Source: Pseudocercospora fijiensis CIRAD86
Taxonomy: Eukaryota; Ascomycota; Dothideomycetes; Mycosphaerellales; Mycosphaerellaceae
Direction: 5' to 3'
Assembly: GCF_000340215.1 (NCBI RefSeq)
Contig: NW_006921533.1
Coordinates: forward strand, 7,231,671 to 7,295,670
Length of the DNA stretch: 64,000 bases
Shown here: positions 39,210-50,879 of the stretch, piece by piece
Position numbering within the stretch: position 1 is the stretch's first letter
Layout: each line of letters starts with the position of its first letter
Translations under genes and position numbers: made by a program
Notes under the pieces: generated by a model
What the model saw: the letters and a program-made list of their open reading frames with translations, nothing else
Databases searched by the model: none
What the model was told of the DNA's origin: nothing

Positions 39210-42200
39210 GTAGCTAAAGTCTTATCTAGACGCCTATAGTAGGCCTAATCTAAAACGCGTATAGTAAGTTATATCTAAAACGCTAATACTAAAAAGTAAT
39301 ATTAATCCGGAACGCGTTATAGATATTAGAAAGCACTATTTAGAAACGCTTATAGCGAGCACTATTAGGAACGCTTATAGCAAGATAGTCTTAAATATCT
39401 ATAGTAACTACTTCCGGAATATGCCTATAGTAATTACTATCCGGAATACCTATAGCGAGTACTATTCGAAATATCTATAGTAAGTAGTTCTTTCCGAGTT
39501 AGAACGCTTATAGTAAGTACTACCTATAAGGCGTATAGTAAGTACTACCTATAAGGCGGATACTAAGTCTAATCTAAAACGCCTATAGTAATTTTAATCT
39601 AAAACACTTATAGGGATTCTTATTTAGAACGCTTATAATACTAAGTACTATTCGGAACGCGTATAGTAAGTCTAATCCGGAGCGCTAATAGTTAGTACTA
39701 CTATCTATAACGCCTATACTAAGTTTTATTTAGAACGCGCTATATAGTAATTCTAATCCGAAACGCTTATACTAAGTCTTATCCAGAACGCGTATAGTAA
39801 GTACTATCCGGAACGCGTATAGTAGGTCTAATTCGGAACGGTAATAGTAAGTACTATTACGAACGCTTATAGTAAGTAGTACTTTCTAAAATACCTATAG
39901 TAAGTACTATTTAGAATACTTATAGCAAGTTATATCCGAAACGCTTATAGTAAATACTACTAAAAACGCCTATAGCGAGTAGTAATATTCGAAACGCCTA
40001 TAGCGGTAACTATCTAAGATATCTATAGCGAGTAGTACTATCCGGAACGCGTAGAACAAGCCTTATTTTAAACGCTTAGTATAGTTAGTTCTATATAAAC
40101 CGGAACGCGTATAGCAAGTCTAATCCGAAACGATTATAGGTATTCGAACTGCTTATAGCGAGCGCTAAGTACCCTATATAACGCCTACTACGAGTACCTT
40201 ATAAAACGCCTATAGCGAGTACTCTATAGAATACCTATAGCGAGTAGTACTATCCGGAACGCGTAGGATAAGCCTTATTTTAAACGCTTAGTATAGTTAG
40301 TCCTATATAGGCCGGAACGCGTATAGCAAGTCTAATTTAAAACGCTTATAGAAAGTCTTATCCGGAATATATATAGTAAGTCTAAGTCTAATCCGAAACT
40401 AAATACTTATATTAGGTACTACCCGGAAGGCCTAAAGCGAGTAGTACTATCCGGAACGCTTATAGCAAATACTATCTAAAACGCCTATAGCTAAATAGTA
40501 TTCGAACTATTTATAGCAAGTACCCTATATAACGCCTACTACGAGTGCCCTAAAAAACGCCTATAGCGAGCCGGAATGCGCCTATAGTAATTGCTATCCG
40601 GAATACCTATAGCGAGTACTATTCGAAATATCTATAGTAAGTAGTTCTTTCCGAGTCGGAACACTTATAGCAAGTACTGCCTACAAGGCGTATAGTAAGT
40701 CTAATTCAAAACGCTTATAGCAACTTTAATCGAAAACAACTATAGGAATTCTAATTTAGAACGCTTATAATACTAAGTACTATTCGGAACGCGTATAGTA
40801 AGTCTAATCCGGAGCGCTAACAGTTAGTACTACTATCTATAACGCCTATACTAAGTTTTATTTAGAACGCGCTATATAGTAACTCTAATACGGATCGCCT
40901 ATACTAAGTCTTATCCGGAACGCGTATAGTAAGTACTATCCGAAACGCGTATAGTAAGTCTAATATAGAACGCTAATAGTAAGTACTACTAAGAACGCCT
41001 ATAGCAAGTAGTACTTTCTAAAATACCTATAGTAAGTACTATTTAGAATACTTATAGCAAGTTATATCTGAAACGCCTATAGTAAATGCTACTAAATACG
41101 CTTATAGCGAGTAGTATTATTCGAAACGCTTATAGCGGTAACTATCCGAGATATCTATAGCGAGTAGCACTATCCGGAACGCCTATAGCAAATACTATCT
41201 AAAACGCCTATAGGCTATAGTAAATAGCATTAGAACTACTTTTAGCGGACACCCTATATAACGCCTACTACGTGTACCTTATAAAACGCCTATAGCGAGC
41301 ACTCTATAGAACACCTATAGCGAGTAGTACTATACGGAACGCGTAGGAGTCGGTAGGACAAGCCTTATTTTAAACGCTTAGTATAGTTAGTCCTATATAA
41401 ACCGGAACGCGTACACCAAGTCTAATCTAAAACGCTTATAGAAAGTCTTATCTAGAATGTATAAATTAAGTCTAAGTCTAATCCGAAACTAAATACTTAT
41501 ATTAAGTACTATCCGGAAGGCCTATAGGCTAAGACTATAGCGAGCAGCACTATCCGGAACGCTTATAGTAAGTACTATCTAAAACGCCTATAGTTAAACA
41601 GCATTCGAACTATCTATAGCGAGTACCCTATATAACGCCTACTCTAAGTACCCTATAGAACGCCTATAGCGAGTACTCTATAGAACATCTATAGCGAGCA
41701 GTACTATCCGGAACGCGTAGAATAAGCTAACTATTACTAACAACGCCTATAGTAAGGCTAACTTAGAGCACTTATAATAGTAAGTACTATTCGGAACGCG
41801 TATAGTAAGTCTAATCCAGAGCGCTAACAGTTAGCACTACTATCTAAAACGCCTATACTAAGTTCTATTTAGAACGCGCTATATAGCAATTCTAATCCGA
41901 AACGCTTATACTAAGTCTTATCCGGAACGCGTAGAGTAAGTACTATCCGGAACGTATATAGCAAGTCTAATTCGGAACGCTAATAGTAAGTACTACTAAG
42001 AACGCTTGAAGCAAGTAGTACTATCTAAAATACCTATAGCAAGTGCTATTTAGAATACCTATAGTAAGTCTAATCCAAAACGCCCGAAACGCCTATAGCA
42101 AATACTGCTAAAAACGCTTATAGCGAGTAGTAATATTCGAAACGCCTATAGCGATAATTATCCGAGATATCTTTAGCGAGTAGTACTTTCCGGAACGCTT

Positions 42201-44100
42201 ATAGTAGATACTATCTAAAACGCCTATAGTTACTAAATAGTATTCGAACTACTTATAGCGAGTACCTTATATAACGCCTACTGCGAGTACCTTATAAAGC
42301 GCCTATAGCGAGTACTCTATAGAATATCTATAGCGAGTAGTACTATCCGAAACGCGTAGGCTAAGCCTTTCGAGTATACCGCCTCGAGCAAATACCGCCG
42401 GATTAGGTATAAACGACCGATATAGCATCGGAAATAATACTATCGTAGCCTTACGATATATACGACGACTCCTACAATCTCCGAACCGCTTACGAACTAT
42501 ATACTACGACTCCTGTAATCTCCGAACCGCTCGTAAACTAAGAAATTTTAAAGTTCCTCGGCTATAGCTAAGTAGAGTCGGCTTTTAGCTTATTTTAAGC
42601 CGTAGTAAGCCTAAAGGGGCCGTAAGTACCCTATAAAACGCCTATAGCGAGTACTCTATAGAATACCTATAGCGAGTAGTACTATCCAGAACGCGTAGGA
42701 CAAGCTAACTACTATCTATAACGCCTATAGAAAGTCTGATTTAGAACGTTTATAATAGTAACTTAGTAAGTACTATTCGGAACGCGTATAGCAAGTCTAA
42801 TCCGGAGCGCTAATAGTTAGTACTACTATCTATAACGCTTATACAAAGTTCTATTTAGAACGCGCTATATAGCAATTCTAATCCGAAACGCCTATACTAA
42901 GTCTTATCCGAAACGCGTAGAGTAGATACTATCCGGAACGCGTATAGTAAGTCTAATTCGGAACGCTAATAGCAGGTACTACTAAGAACGCCTATAGCAA
43001 GCAGGACTATCTAAAATACCTACAGTAAGTGCTATTTAGGATACCTATAGCAAGTTATATCCGAAACACCTATAGAAAATACTACTAAAGACGCCTATAG
43101 CGAGTACTCTATAGAATACCTATAGCGAGTAGTACTATATAGAACGCGTAGGACAAGCCTTATTTTAAACGCTTAGTATAGTTGGTCCGATATAAACCGG
43201 GAAGGCGTATACTATACGCAAGTCTAATCCGAAACGCTTATAGAAAGTCTTATCCGGAATGTATAAAGTAAGACTAAGTCTAATCCGAAACTAAATACTT
43301 ATACTAAGCACTATCCGGAAGGCCTATAGCGAGTAGTACTATCCGGAACGCTTATAGCAAATACTATCTAAAACGCCTATAGTTAAATAGCATTCGAACT
43401 ATTTATAGCGAATACCCTATAGGGCCTATATAACGCCTACTACGAGTACTCTATAGAATATCTATAGCGAGTAGTACTATCCGGAACGCGTAGGATAAGC
43501 TAACTATTATCTATAACGCCTATAATAGGTCTAATTTAGAACGCTTACAATACTAAGTACTATTAAGAAGGCGTATAGTAAGTCTAATCCGGAGCGCTAC
43601 CTGTTAGTACTACTATCTATAACGCCTATACTAAGTTTTATTTAGAACGCGCTATATAGTAATTCTAATCCGAAACGCTTATACTAAGTCTTATCCGGAA
43701 CGCGTAGAGTAAGTACTATCCGGAACGCGTATAGTAGGTCTGATTTAGAACGGTAATAGTAAGTACTATTACGAACGCTTATAGTAAGTAGTACTTTCTA
43801 AAATACCTATAGTAAGTCCCATTTAGAATACTTATAGCAAGTCTAATCCGAAACGCTTACAGTAAATACTACTAAAAACGCTTATAGCGAGTAGTAATAT
43901 TCGAAACGCTTATAGCGGTAACTGTCCGAGATAGCTATAGCGAGTAGTCCTATCCGAAACGCTTATAGCAAATACTATCTAAAACGCCTATAGTTAAATA
44001 GGATTCGAACTATTTATAGCGAGTACCTTATCTAACGCCTACTACAAGTACCCTATAAAACGCCTATAGCGAGTAGTACTATCCGGAACGCGTAGGATAA
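39210..44100. repeat. Satellite array, about 25-bp monomer with higher-order repeats
   Basis: About 4.9 kb of diverged head-to-tail monomers of 24-26 bp, near-consensus GGAACGCCTATAGCGAGTAC followed by TATCC. Each unit combines two 6-bp palindromes, CTATAG and TCCGGA. A complex block (GGAGCGCTAAYAGTTAGTAC and the following CGCGCTATATAG) recurs at 39679, 40811, 41818, 42804 and 43591. This gives a higher-order period of 1132, 1007, 986 and 787 bp. The array is interrupted at 42365-42625 by a copy of the end unit. There is no coding frame. Unit variants are mostly C/T and G/A, as RIP would give. Confidence 0.95.
42365..42625. repeat. Internal end-unit copy T1 (RIP-damaged)
   Basis: A non-monomer segment homologous to 44105-44362. 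Shared landmarks are GAGCAAATACCGCCGGATTA, GAAATTTTRAAGTTCCTCG, AGAGTCGGCTTTT and AAGCCTAAAGGGGCC. Compared with the right-end copy, many CpA/TpG sites are now TpA, and it has an internal duplication of about 26 bp (42465-42490 and 42506-42531). Confidence 0.85.
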
Positions 44101-44104
44101 GCCT

Positions 44105-44362
44105 TTCGAGCCTACCGCTCCGAGCAAATACCGCCGGATTAGGCGCGAACGATACCGCCTCGAGCAAAAAACGCCGCCGGATTAGGCGTAAACGACGGAG
44201 ACGGCCTCGGAAACACTACTATCGCGGCGCCGGAGCGTTATAGTCGATACCGCGACTCCTACGCCCTCCGGACCGCTCGAGAATCGAGAAATTTTGAAGT
44301 TCCTCGCCGCCGACCAATCAGAGTCGGCTTTTCGGTCGTTTTGAGCCGCACTAAGCCTAAAG
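44105..44362. repeat. Right end-unit T2 of the array (little RIP)
   Basis: GC-rich relative to its surroundings. It keeps CpA sites, CCAAT within CCGACCAATCAGAGTCGG, and an internal duplication of the 'ccgccggattaggcg' block (about 44130-44190). It ends with AGGGGCCCC. It is the least RIP-altered stretch in the window. CCAAT boxes can bind the CBC/HAP complex in fungi, so promoter or replication roles are possible, but that is inference. Confidence 0.8.
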
Positions 44363-45193
44363 GGGCCCCAACTTTTGTTGAGTTGTCATATTATAGATAT
44401 AGTATAATTAGTAAAGTCGGAGGAACTTAAACTTTTAAGAGTTTGAAGTTATAATTATTATAAAATAACATTAGCTAGATCCGTTTTTTATAAGTAGGAT
44501 ACGAGTTAGAGTTCAAATATCTAGACGTATTTTACGGCTAAGTATTTAAATTAAATATTTAAACGCGTTCTATAACTAAGTATTTAAAAAGCTAAACGTC
44601 TTTTAAAACTAGGTATTTCCAAATTCAGATTTATCCTATAACTAAGTGCTAAAGATATAGATAGCTATAGCATACGATATCGTAGAACTGAAAAGTATAG
44701 GATATTATTATATATAGTCGTAGTCTGTAAGTTTTACTCTTAGGAACTAGCTAGGATTAGGATACGTATTTTGCGAAGGTAGACTCTAGATTCGTTCCTA
44801 GCTCTATACAATCTATAATATACCTATTCTATAGCTATAGAGCTAGAACCTACGATATTAAAAGGTAACTTTTTACTTTTAATTTGTACAAAACGCGGCT
44901 AATATTGTTTTCTATCCGGTCTGCGGTGTATGTATCCTTCTAAATAGGTCGAAATACGTAGGCTAGTCTAGTAAGATTCTTCTTACATTTATTTAGTAGA
45001 TACTTCCCTAGTGTCTGTATACTATAGACTGCGAATGCAGAATGTGTATTCTGGTACGGCTTTGTTAAGAAGAAGGCTTAGTAGATAAGTTAACGTATAG
45101 TTCTACGAAGAGTTTCTAAGAAAGCAGTATATATATCTAGCTAGTATCGATAAGGTTTTATCTGTAGAAGGCTTAGTAGCTCGTAGGTAGTAA
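44363..45193. other. No gene recognised right of the array
   Basis: The first 300 bp are AT-rich but only mildly RIP-like, then degraded sequence without an open frame. No homology to other parts of the window was seen. Confidence 0.45.
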
Positions 45194-45475
45194 GAAAGAG
45201 TAGTTGCTTATATATCCTTAAAGATAAAAATATGAAAAGTTACATCTAAGTAGTAGATTTTAAGAAATACTTCCTAATCGATAGTAGACTATATACTAAA
45301 AGTCTTATTCTATGCTTTAATTACTTCTGCTCTACGGCAAGAAAGAGCAGTTACTTATAATATCTAAAAAGTTAGATCTAAGTATAGATTTCAAGAAATA
45401 CTTCCTAATCGACTCTAGACTATATACGAAAGATCTTATTCTATACTTTAACTGCTTCTACTCTAGCAGAGCAAA
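45194..45475. repeat. 147-bp tandem duplication
   Basis: Two head-to-tail copies starting GAAAGAG at 45194 and 45341. Both contain AAGAAATACTTCCTAATCGA and end with a 'tctgctcta' or 'tctactcta' block. Copies differ at scattered sites. Confidence 0.85.
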
Positions 45476-45949
45476 TAATCCGATATCTCTCTAGTAAGGT
45501 TATATAAAATACGCAATATATAAGGGGAGTAGATACAGGAGGATTCGACTTACCTATAGAATACGATAAACCTATATATAGGATCCGACCTATATGCACT
45601 TCTCGTTGCCCCTAGTACCTATACTAAGGGAGTTGATAGTTTCCGGATTTTAGTTAGTCGTAGGATATATATTATTTATTAGGCTTCTAACGGTTAATAA
45701 ACTCGGTATAGTATACGAGTATAAGTAATTCGTTAGGGTTTAGTATACGCGTTATATAATCTTCCTAATCTTTTATCTTTCTAAATCTATTGCTTTCTAC
45801 TTTTATTACTTATATATATATCTATTAAAGGACGGAAACTAACACTACTACTACTACGGGCAGTAATAGTATAGGTTACCGAGGGTAACATAACCTATAA
45901 TAATATAGGTAGCTATGTTTAGCAAGATAGGATAACAAACATATCGCTT
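45476..45949. other. No gene; motif shared with 19.8 kb
   Basis: AT-rich. It has a TATA-like TTATATAAAA near 45503 and the motif AAAGGACGGAAACTAACACT followed by short ACTACTAC repeats (45833-45860), matching 19803-19830. The rest holds nothing I can identify. The 3' end of the minus-strand LINE may lie here. Confidence 0.45.
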
Positions 45950-47080
45950 AGGCTAGTAACTAGAGCCCTATAATATAGGCACTATAGAAGTGTAACAGAA
46001 ATAGTATGCTATACGAGGTTAGATAATCTGTCTATAATGCAGGAGGAGGCCTCTTTTATAGGCTTAAACCCTAGCCTATAGGTGTAGGGCCGGTTACTAG
46101 CTAATACTATATATCTAATTAAGATATAGAAAGATCTAGCGAACTTCGTACTAAATCAGTTACTATAGTATTGCTATGTCCGCTATTAGTTAATCCTTAA
46201 GCCTTACAGTATTTAGAACGACAGACAACTCTCGTAAAAAGCGCGAATCCTAAATAGAAGGAGAGAGAGTATATACGATAGTTCGGAGCACTAAACATAT
46301 CTATATTAAGAGTATATATAAGATATAAATACTTATTATAAGATAGTAGCTAAGTTAGATATATACTATAAACAGCAGTGCTAGATATAGGGCTAAGATC
46401 TGCCTATATTCCTTATTAAACCTATTAGTAATCTAGTCTAGTCCTAGGGCTAAGTTAGGTACTACTTTCTTAAGGATTTAGGTAATCTTCTCTAGGAACA
46501 CTAAGATATCTATTTAGATCCTCTCTTAGGGTAGTAGTTCCTCTAGGATATCTAATAGGTTAGCCTCCCTAAGTCTAGGAAAGAAGTGTTTAGCTAGTAT
46601 GTCTGCTTTATCTTCGTTCGTATATATTTATGCTCCTTCTATATACTAGAGTAATAGGAATTAGGGAGGGCATGTTTTTTCTCCCTTCTTCTCCTTTACC
46701 TAGCGAGCTAGCTTCTATATCTTAGGGTACTATTCTATAGCCTCCCCCGCTGCTCTTCTCTATACTAGGCTAGTGTCTATTTAAATCTGTTTGCCCCTAG
46801 TAAATATAGCTACTAGGTACGCCCTACAGTTCTCTTCTATCCTATACTTTATCTACTCTCTCCCTAGATAGCGTATATAGCTATCTATCCTACTATAGGT
46901 TTAGAAATACCTTAATAGTCCTAAGGCCCTAGGTGCTATATTAGTGCATATGCTATAGTCGTAACCCCTATTATTTAGCTATAGCGATGCTAATAAGGGG
47001 GGTAACTCGACTGCGTAGCGTTCTACCCCAATTAGGACACAAAGCGCCTACTAGCTAGTATAGCACTCTATAAGAATACG
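45950..47080 (-). pseudogene. LINE 2: linker and RT start of a non-LTR element
   Basis: Minus strand, reading from 47080 downward. Frames shift. The clearest part is KADILAKHFFPRLREANLLDI (about 46550-46610; one residue is in doubt), typical of the segment just before the RT of Tad1/Jockey-like LINEs, where it precedes the 'P..EI..AI' block. Below it an APGLD-like stretch (SPRTRLD/ALGLDQ) and RT-like hydrophobic blocks continue to about 45950. It contains the part that LINE 1 lacks, but lies on the opposite strand 17 kb away. Confidence 0.6.
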
Positions 47081-47086
47081 TATCTT

Positions 47087-47450
47087 TGTCCACTTGCGAG
47101 ACTACATATATTGCTCTTAAAGAATGTTTCTAAGACTACACCTTTCTAGAAGATATATATAAAGAAGTCGGTATGAAAACGGGTAACTGTCTAGTATATA
47201 ACGATAGTAAATTAGCTATATTAGTAGCAAATAAGACCGAATACTGTTCTCGGACTAGAAATATCGACCTCTCGGAATGCTATATAAGAGAGAAAGTTTA
47301 AAAAAATCTATAGACCTTAGGTATGTCCTAACTAAAGAATAGTTAGCAGATATATTTGCTAAAACCTTAGTAACCAATTTATTCGAAACGCTTAAAGAAT
47401 AGATACTATAGAATATAAAAATCGTTGTCTTAAAATCAGAAAAGGCAATT
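47087..47450 (+). pseudogene. Copia D: RNase H C-terminal end
   Basis: Plus strand. YIALKECF.DYTFLEDIYKEVG corresponds to the AEYIALSEA...AIWLRRL motif. VYNDSKLAILVANKTEYCSR (about 47197-47256) corresponds to the YCDNQSA..LA.NP..H.RTKHI motif; the Asp of NDSK is kept. RNIDLSECYIREKV follows. It ends near 47450. Everything upstream of RNase H is missing, replaced by minus-strand LINE 2. Confidence 0.85.
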
Positions 47451-48166
47451 TTATATACTCGATAGGAATCTATAGATTATATAGAAAATAATTACTCGCC
47501 GAATAGAAGTCCTATATCTCTAGAGATATAAAAGGTTTAGCTATAAATAAAGCTTGAAAAGGGCTAATAATACGTATATCCTTAGTAATTATCTTGTTAG
47601 AACTAGAGGATAATATAATCGCCTTTAGGGGTATCTATAAAGTATTTATAGAAAGACGTCTATACACGCTATAAGAAGTGTACTTGTATAGTAATTTCTA
47701 ATAAAAAGTACTATCTACAGATAATAAATAATATAGTATCTACTAGAATACTAGAGGAAATAACCGCTCCCTTTTATTTATTAGAGAACAACTACAAAGC
47801 TCTCTATCTATAGTACAAGCACTATCCCTTCAAAAAGATACCGATAGACAAAATAAGGGTCTAGGTAAAGGAGTAAAGAAAGCCCTAATAATACTAGTAT
47901 ATATAATATACTAAGGCGCCTTTTGATTATAATCAAATAAGACTTAGAGAAAAAAGTCTTAGAGAAAAGTGTTCTAGTACTATTAGTAAAAAGAACTTAA
48001 GGTACCTTTTCAGATTTTTCAAATTAGTATTACTAGAATTAGTCTAATTACTTAAAGTAGTTAAGTTACTAGAATTACTAAAATAGCTTCTATAGTACTA
48101 TCTAGATAACTAGCGAGTCGCAACCTAGTAATATTTGAGCAACTAGCGACTTATTTAAGCAATAAC
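47451..48166. other. Copia D 3' flank, possible LTR; no gene
   Basis: AT-rich tail after the Copia RNase H. A 3' LTR is expected here but no second copy was found to confirm it. The last 120 bp (48050-48166) resemble, in inverted orientation, 53783-53900 outside the other end of the pogo element, so the inverted repeats of that element may be longer than the perfect core. Confidence 0.4.
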
Positions 48167-48210
48167 ATTTTAGACTAGTATTCCGCTACGACCGGTTTTC
48201 CGCTATCCTA
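48167..48210 (+). repeat. Left TIR, 44 bp
   Basis: Exact reverse complement of 53739-53782. It contains GACCGGTTTTCCGC. Confidence 0.95.
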
Positions 48211-50870
48211 CCTAAGATACAAATTAGGTATAGCGCTAATAAATTTCGCCTAACGCCGTACGGTTATACTACTATATACTCGTAGTCTATATATTATACA
48301 TTCGCTAATTACGACTCTACTATTTCGTACTTTGCGCTCTAGTTGTAAGCAAACTTCCCTATTACTTCTATTATGTTCGTAGCTTTAAAGTAGCTAGTAA
48401 AATAACGTACTATCTATACTAGTTTGCTACCTTTCGTATTATTAGAAGCTTTACAAAGGTCGTAGTTTGCTTTATATACTTTACTTACTTTACTGTTTAT
48501 AAGACAAACGCACACTAGGCACGTACGTACGTATATAGCAATACGCGTAGGGCTATAAAAGAACGTCGTATTTCGCGGTTTAACCTAAACTTCCTTCTAC
48601 TATGTTTCTAATTCTATACCCGTATACCGCGATATACTATACCCGCGTAGTGTAATATACTATACCCGTAGCTTGCTATATATTTACTAACCGTATACTG
48701 CTCTAAAAGTCGCCTATTACGATCGTATAGTATACCGCTAGGAGGAGCCTAGTAGCAGGTAGTATAGCGTACGACTATTAGCAATACGTACCTTTAGCTC
48801 GCCCCTAGCGAGATACTATACGTCGGTACGCGTAATATAAATAGTACTTATCCCCTTTACTAGGTCGATCCCTAGGGTAACGGCTAGACCTTCCCCTTTC
48901 CCGGACTTAGTTATAATACGCTACTTACGATATAGTAATATATCGGCTATAGACAATCGCATTTAGCGAGCTATTAACTTTCGTTAGCGTAATCTTTTTA
49001 GGCATTAGAAGCTATAGGTTGTTCGTATATTACGCTTTAATACTTTCGTAGTATACGAGTCTAACTTTACTTTAGGAATATTGTCTAATAGCTCGAGGAT
49101 TAGGGTCTATATCTATAGCCTCCGAAGCCCAGAAACCTATAAGCAAATCTAGCGACTTTCTTTAGCTATCTAATTCGTAAGTGCTAGCGTAGTAACTTGT
49201 AATTTCCGAAGTCCTATAGCTACTACGCTAATAATCGGGTAATACCTAGCGCTTCTTTTAGAAATTGTCCGGAAGATCTAGCTATAGTTATTATTAGCGA
49301 GGATAGTATAGGCGGAGGTCGTACGTATCTACCCTACGGTTATATATAAACGGCTATTATCTTTATAGTAAGTCGCAATTAGCGAGCTACCCTCTTTATA
49401 GTTCGCTTATAATATATAGCTTTAGGCGATTAAGATAGGCAAGCAGACTAAGCGTTACCTAAATATCGGCCGTATTATAGAAATAGATATATCTTACTAG
49501 TTTCTAATAATACGATATACGTAGGCTATTAAGATATACTCGAAGGACGCGAATAGCGATCCGGTTATAGCTAATAGTAATCGGCTCGCAAATATCGGCT
49601 ATAGTCCGTAGTAGCGCTCCCTGTATCTAGGCTAGGTATACTATATCTACCTTTCTTGCCTTCGTATAATACTAACTCTCCTTAGCTAATCCGTACGGAC
49701 TTCGCTACCTAAGCTATTTCTACCCGCTTTCGTACGTTGCCTTAACGCTAGCTCGGAATTTTCAATTACCGTAATAGTCGTATAGAACGATACGCTCCTA
49801 GGTAGAAATCTTGTCGCCTAGCTACTAGGCGGTATCTAGGTCTTACCGTAGTTTACAACCTATAGTCTTTTACTATAGTTTACGACTTACTTTCCTCGGC
49901 AATTCTACTAATTTCCTCTTCCGATCTTCTAAGCTATAGGATAAGACAGGTAGCTCGTTACTTATAGGGGCAACCTATATATATATATTATAGATTTATA
50001 ACTAAGACTTCGTAAATAGCGAGGTTCCCTCCGAGTTATAGGGTAAGACGGGTAGCTCGTTGCTTACGAAAGTAACCCGTAGACTTACTAGATACTACGA
50101 GAGGTTTAGTACGTAGTATATAGGGAAGTCTATTAGGGCTCGATTTCTAGCACTAGATAGCCTCGTACTTTACGACTATAAGTCCCTTATAGGTCCTCAA
50201 GTATATAGGCTAGCGGATATATATATCGTAGTATACCTTCTAGAAATCCTAAGCTATCTCCTTTAGGGAATTCGTATTCGATAATCTAAAAATCTAACTA
50301 TCCTTACTCTTATACTTACTTTTTACGATATCTATCCTAATTTTATCTAATAATCTATCTAACCTTAAGCATTCGTAGCTTATAGATACCCCTAATACCT
50401 ATGCCTTCGGTCCGCTAGGCTATTTAAGTGCCTCCTACCTAAGGTTCTCGCGTTTTGCGAGAGTCGCCTATTCGTACTCTATAGAAGTCGCGTATTCGCG
50501 TACTATAAGACTCGCCCGTCGCCCCGAGTATAGAGGGGCTCGATAGTACAGATAGCGGATATAGCGATTCGATAGCGTATAATTTAGTTGTAAGTTCGCT
50601 AGATCTTTCTATATCTAACTCTAATATAAGTATAGAAGGCGATAGATTTAGGAAGGTAGGAGGTCGTATAATACGTATACTAGGTCCTCTAGGGCTACGC
50701 GAGCGCGTTAGCATTACCTCTACTAAATAGTCTCTATCTCTAAAAACAACTAGTAAAAGGCTAATACGTAGTATATAGAAGAACAGCGATAATACGTATC
50801 CTACGACCGATAACGATCTAGAGAGTAGCCTACCTCGTCTAGGTTTATCCCTACTAGTTATAGATCGCGA
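48211..50870. other. Left half of pogo-type element, no assigned gene
   Basis: Both strands have long frames broken only by TAA/TAG. A minus frame across about 48700-49700 has protein-like composition (for example RISYYQKL-like and RDRPSKGDKYYLYYA stretches) but no motif I know. The plus frame across 49300-50250 is similar in quality. A roughly 45-bp block recurs at 103-bp offset (TAAGACRGGTAGCTCGTT at 49941 and 50044). A TATA-like GGGCTATAAAAG lies at about 48550. The minus ORF at 50439-50714 has no domain. This may be a passenger gene or a nested element. Confidence 0.4.
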
Positions 50871-50879
50871 CTTCCTTAA

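Noticed and set aside
39210..44100. CRISPR array
   Set aside because: The repeats are contiguous, diverged 25-bp monomers without unique spacers, next to eukaryotic transposons.
50439..50714. Minus-strand ORF of 91 codons as a gene
   Set aside because: No recognisable domain; composition (Arg/Ser/Leu/Ile) fits antisense reading of CpG-rich relic sequence.
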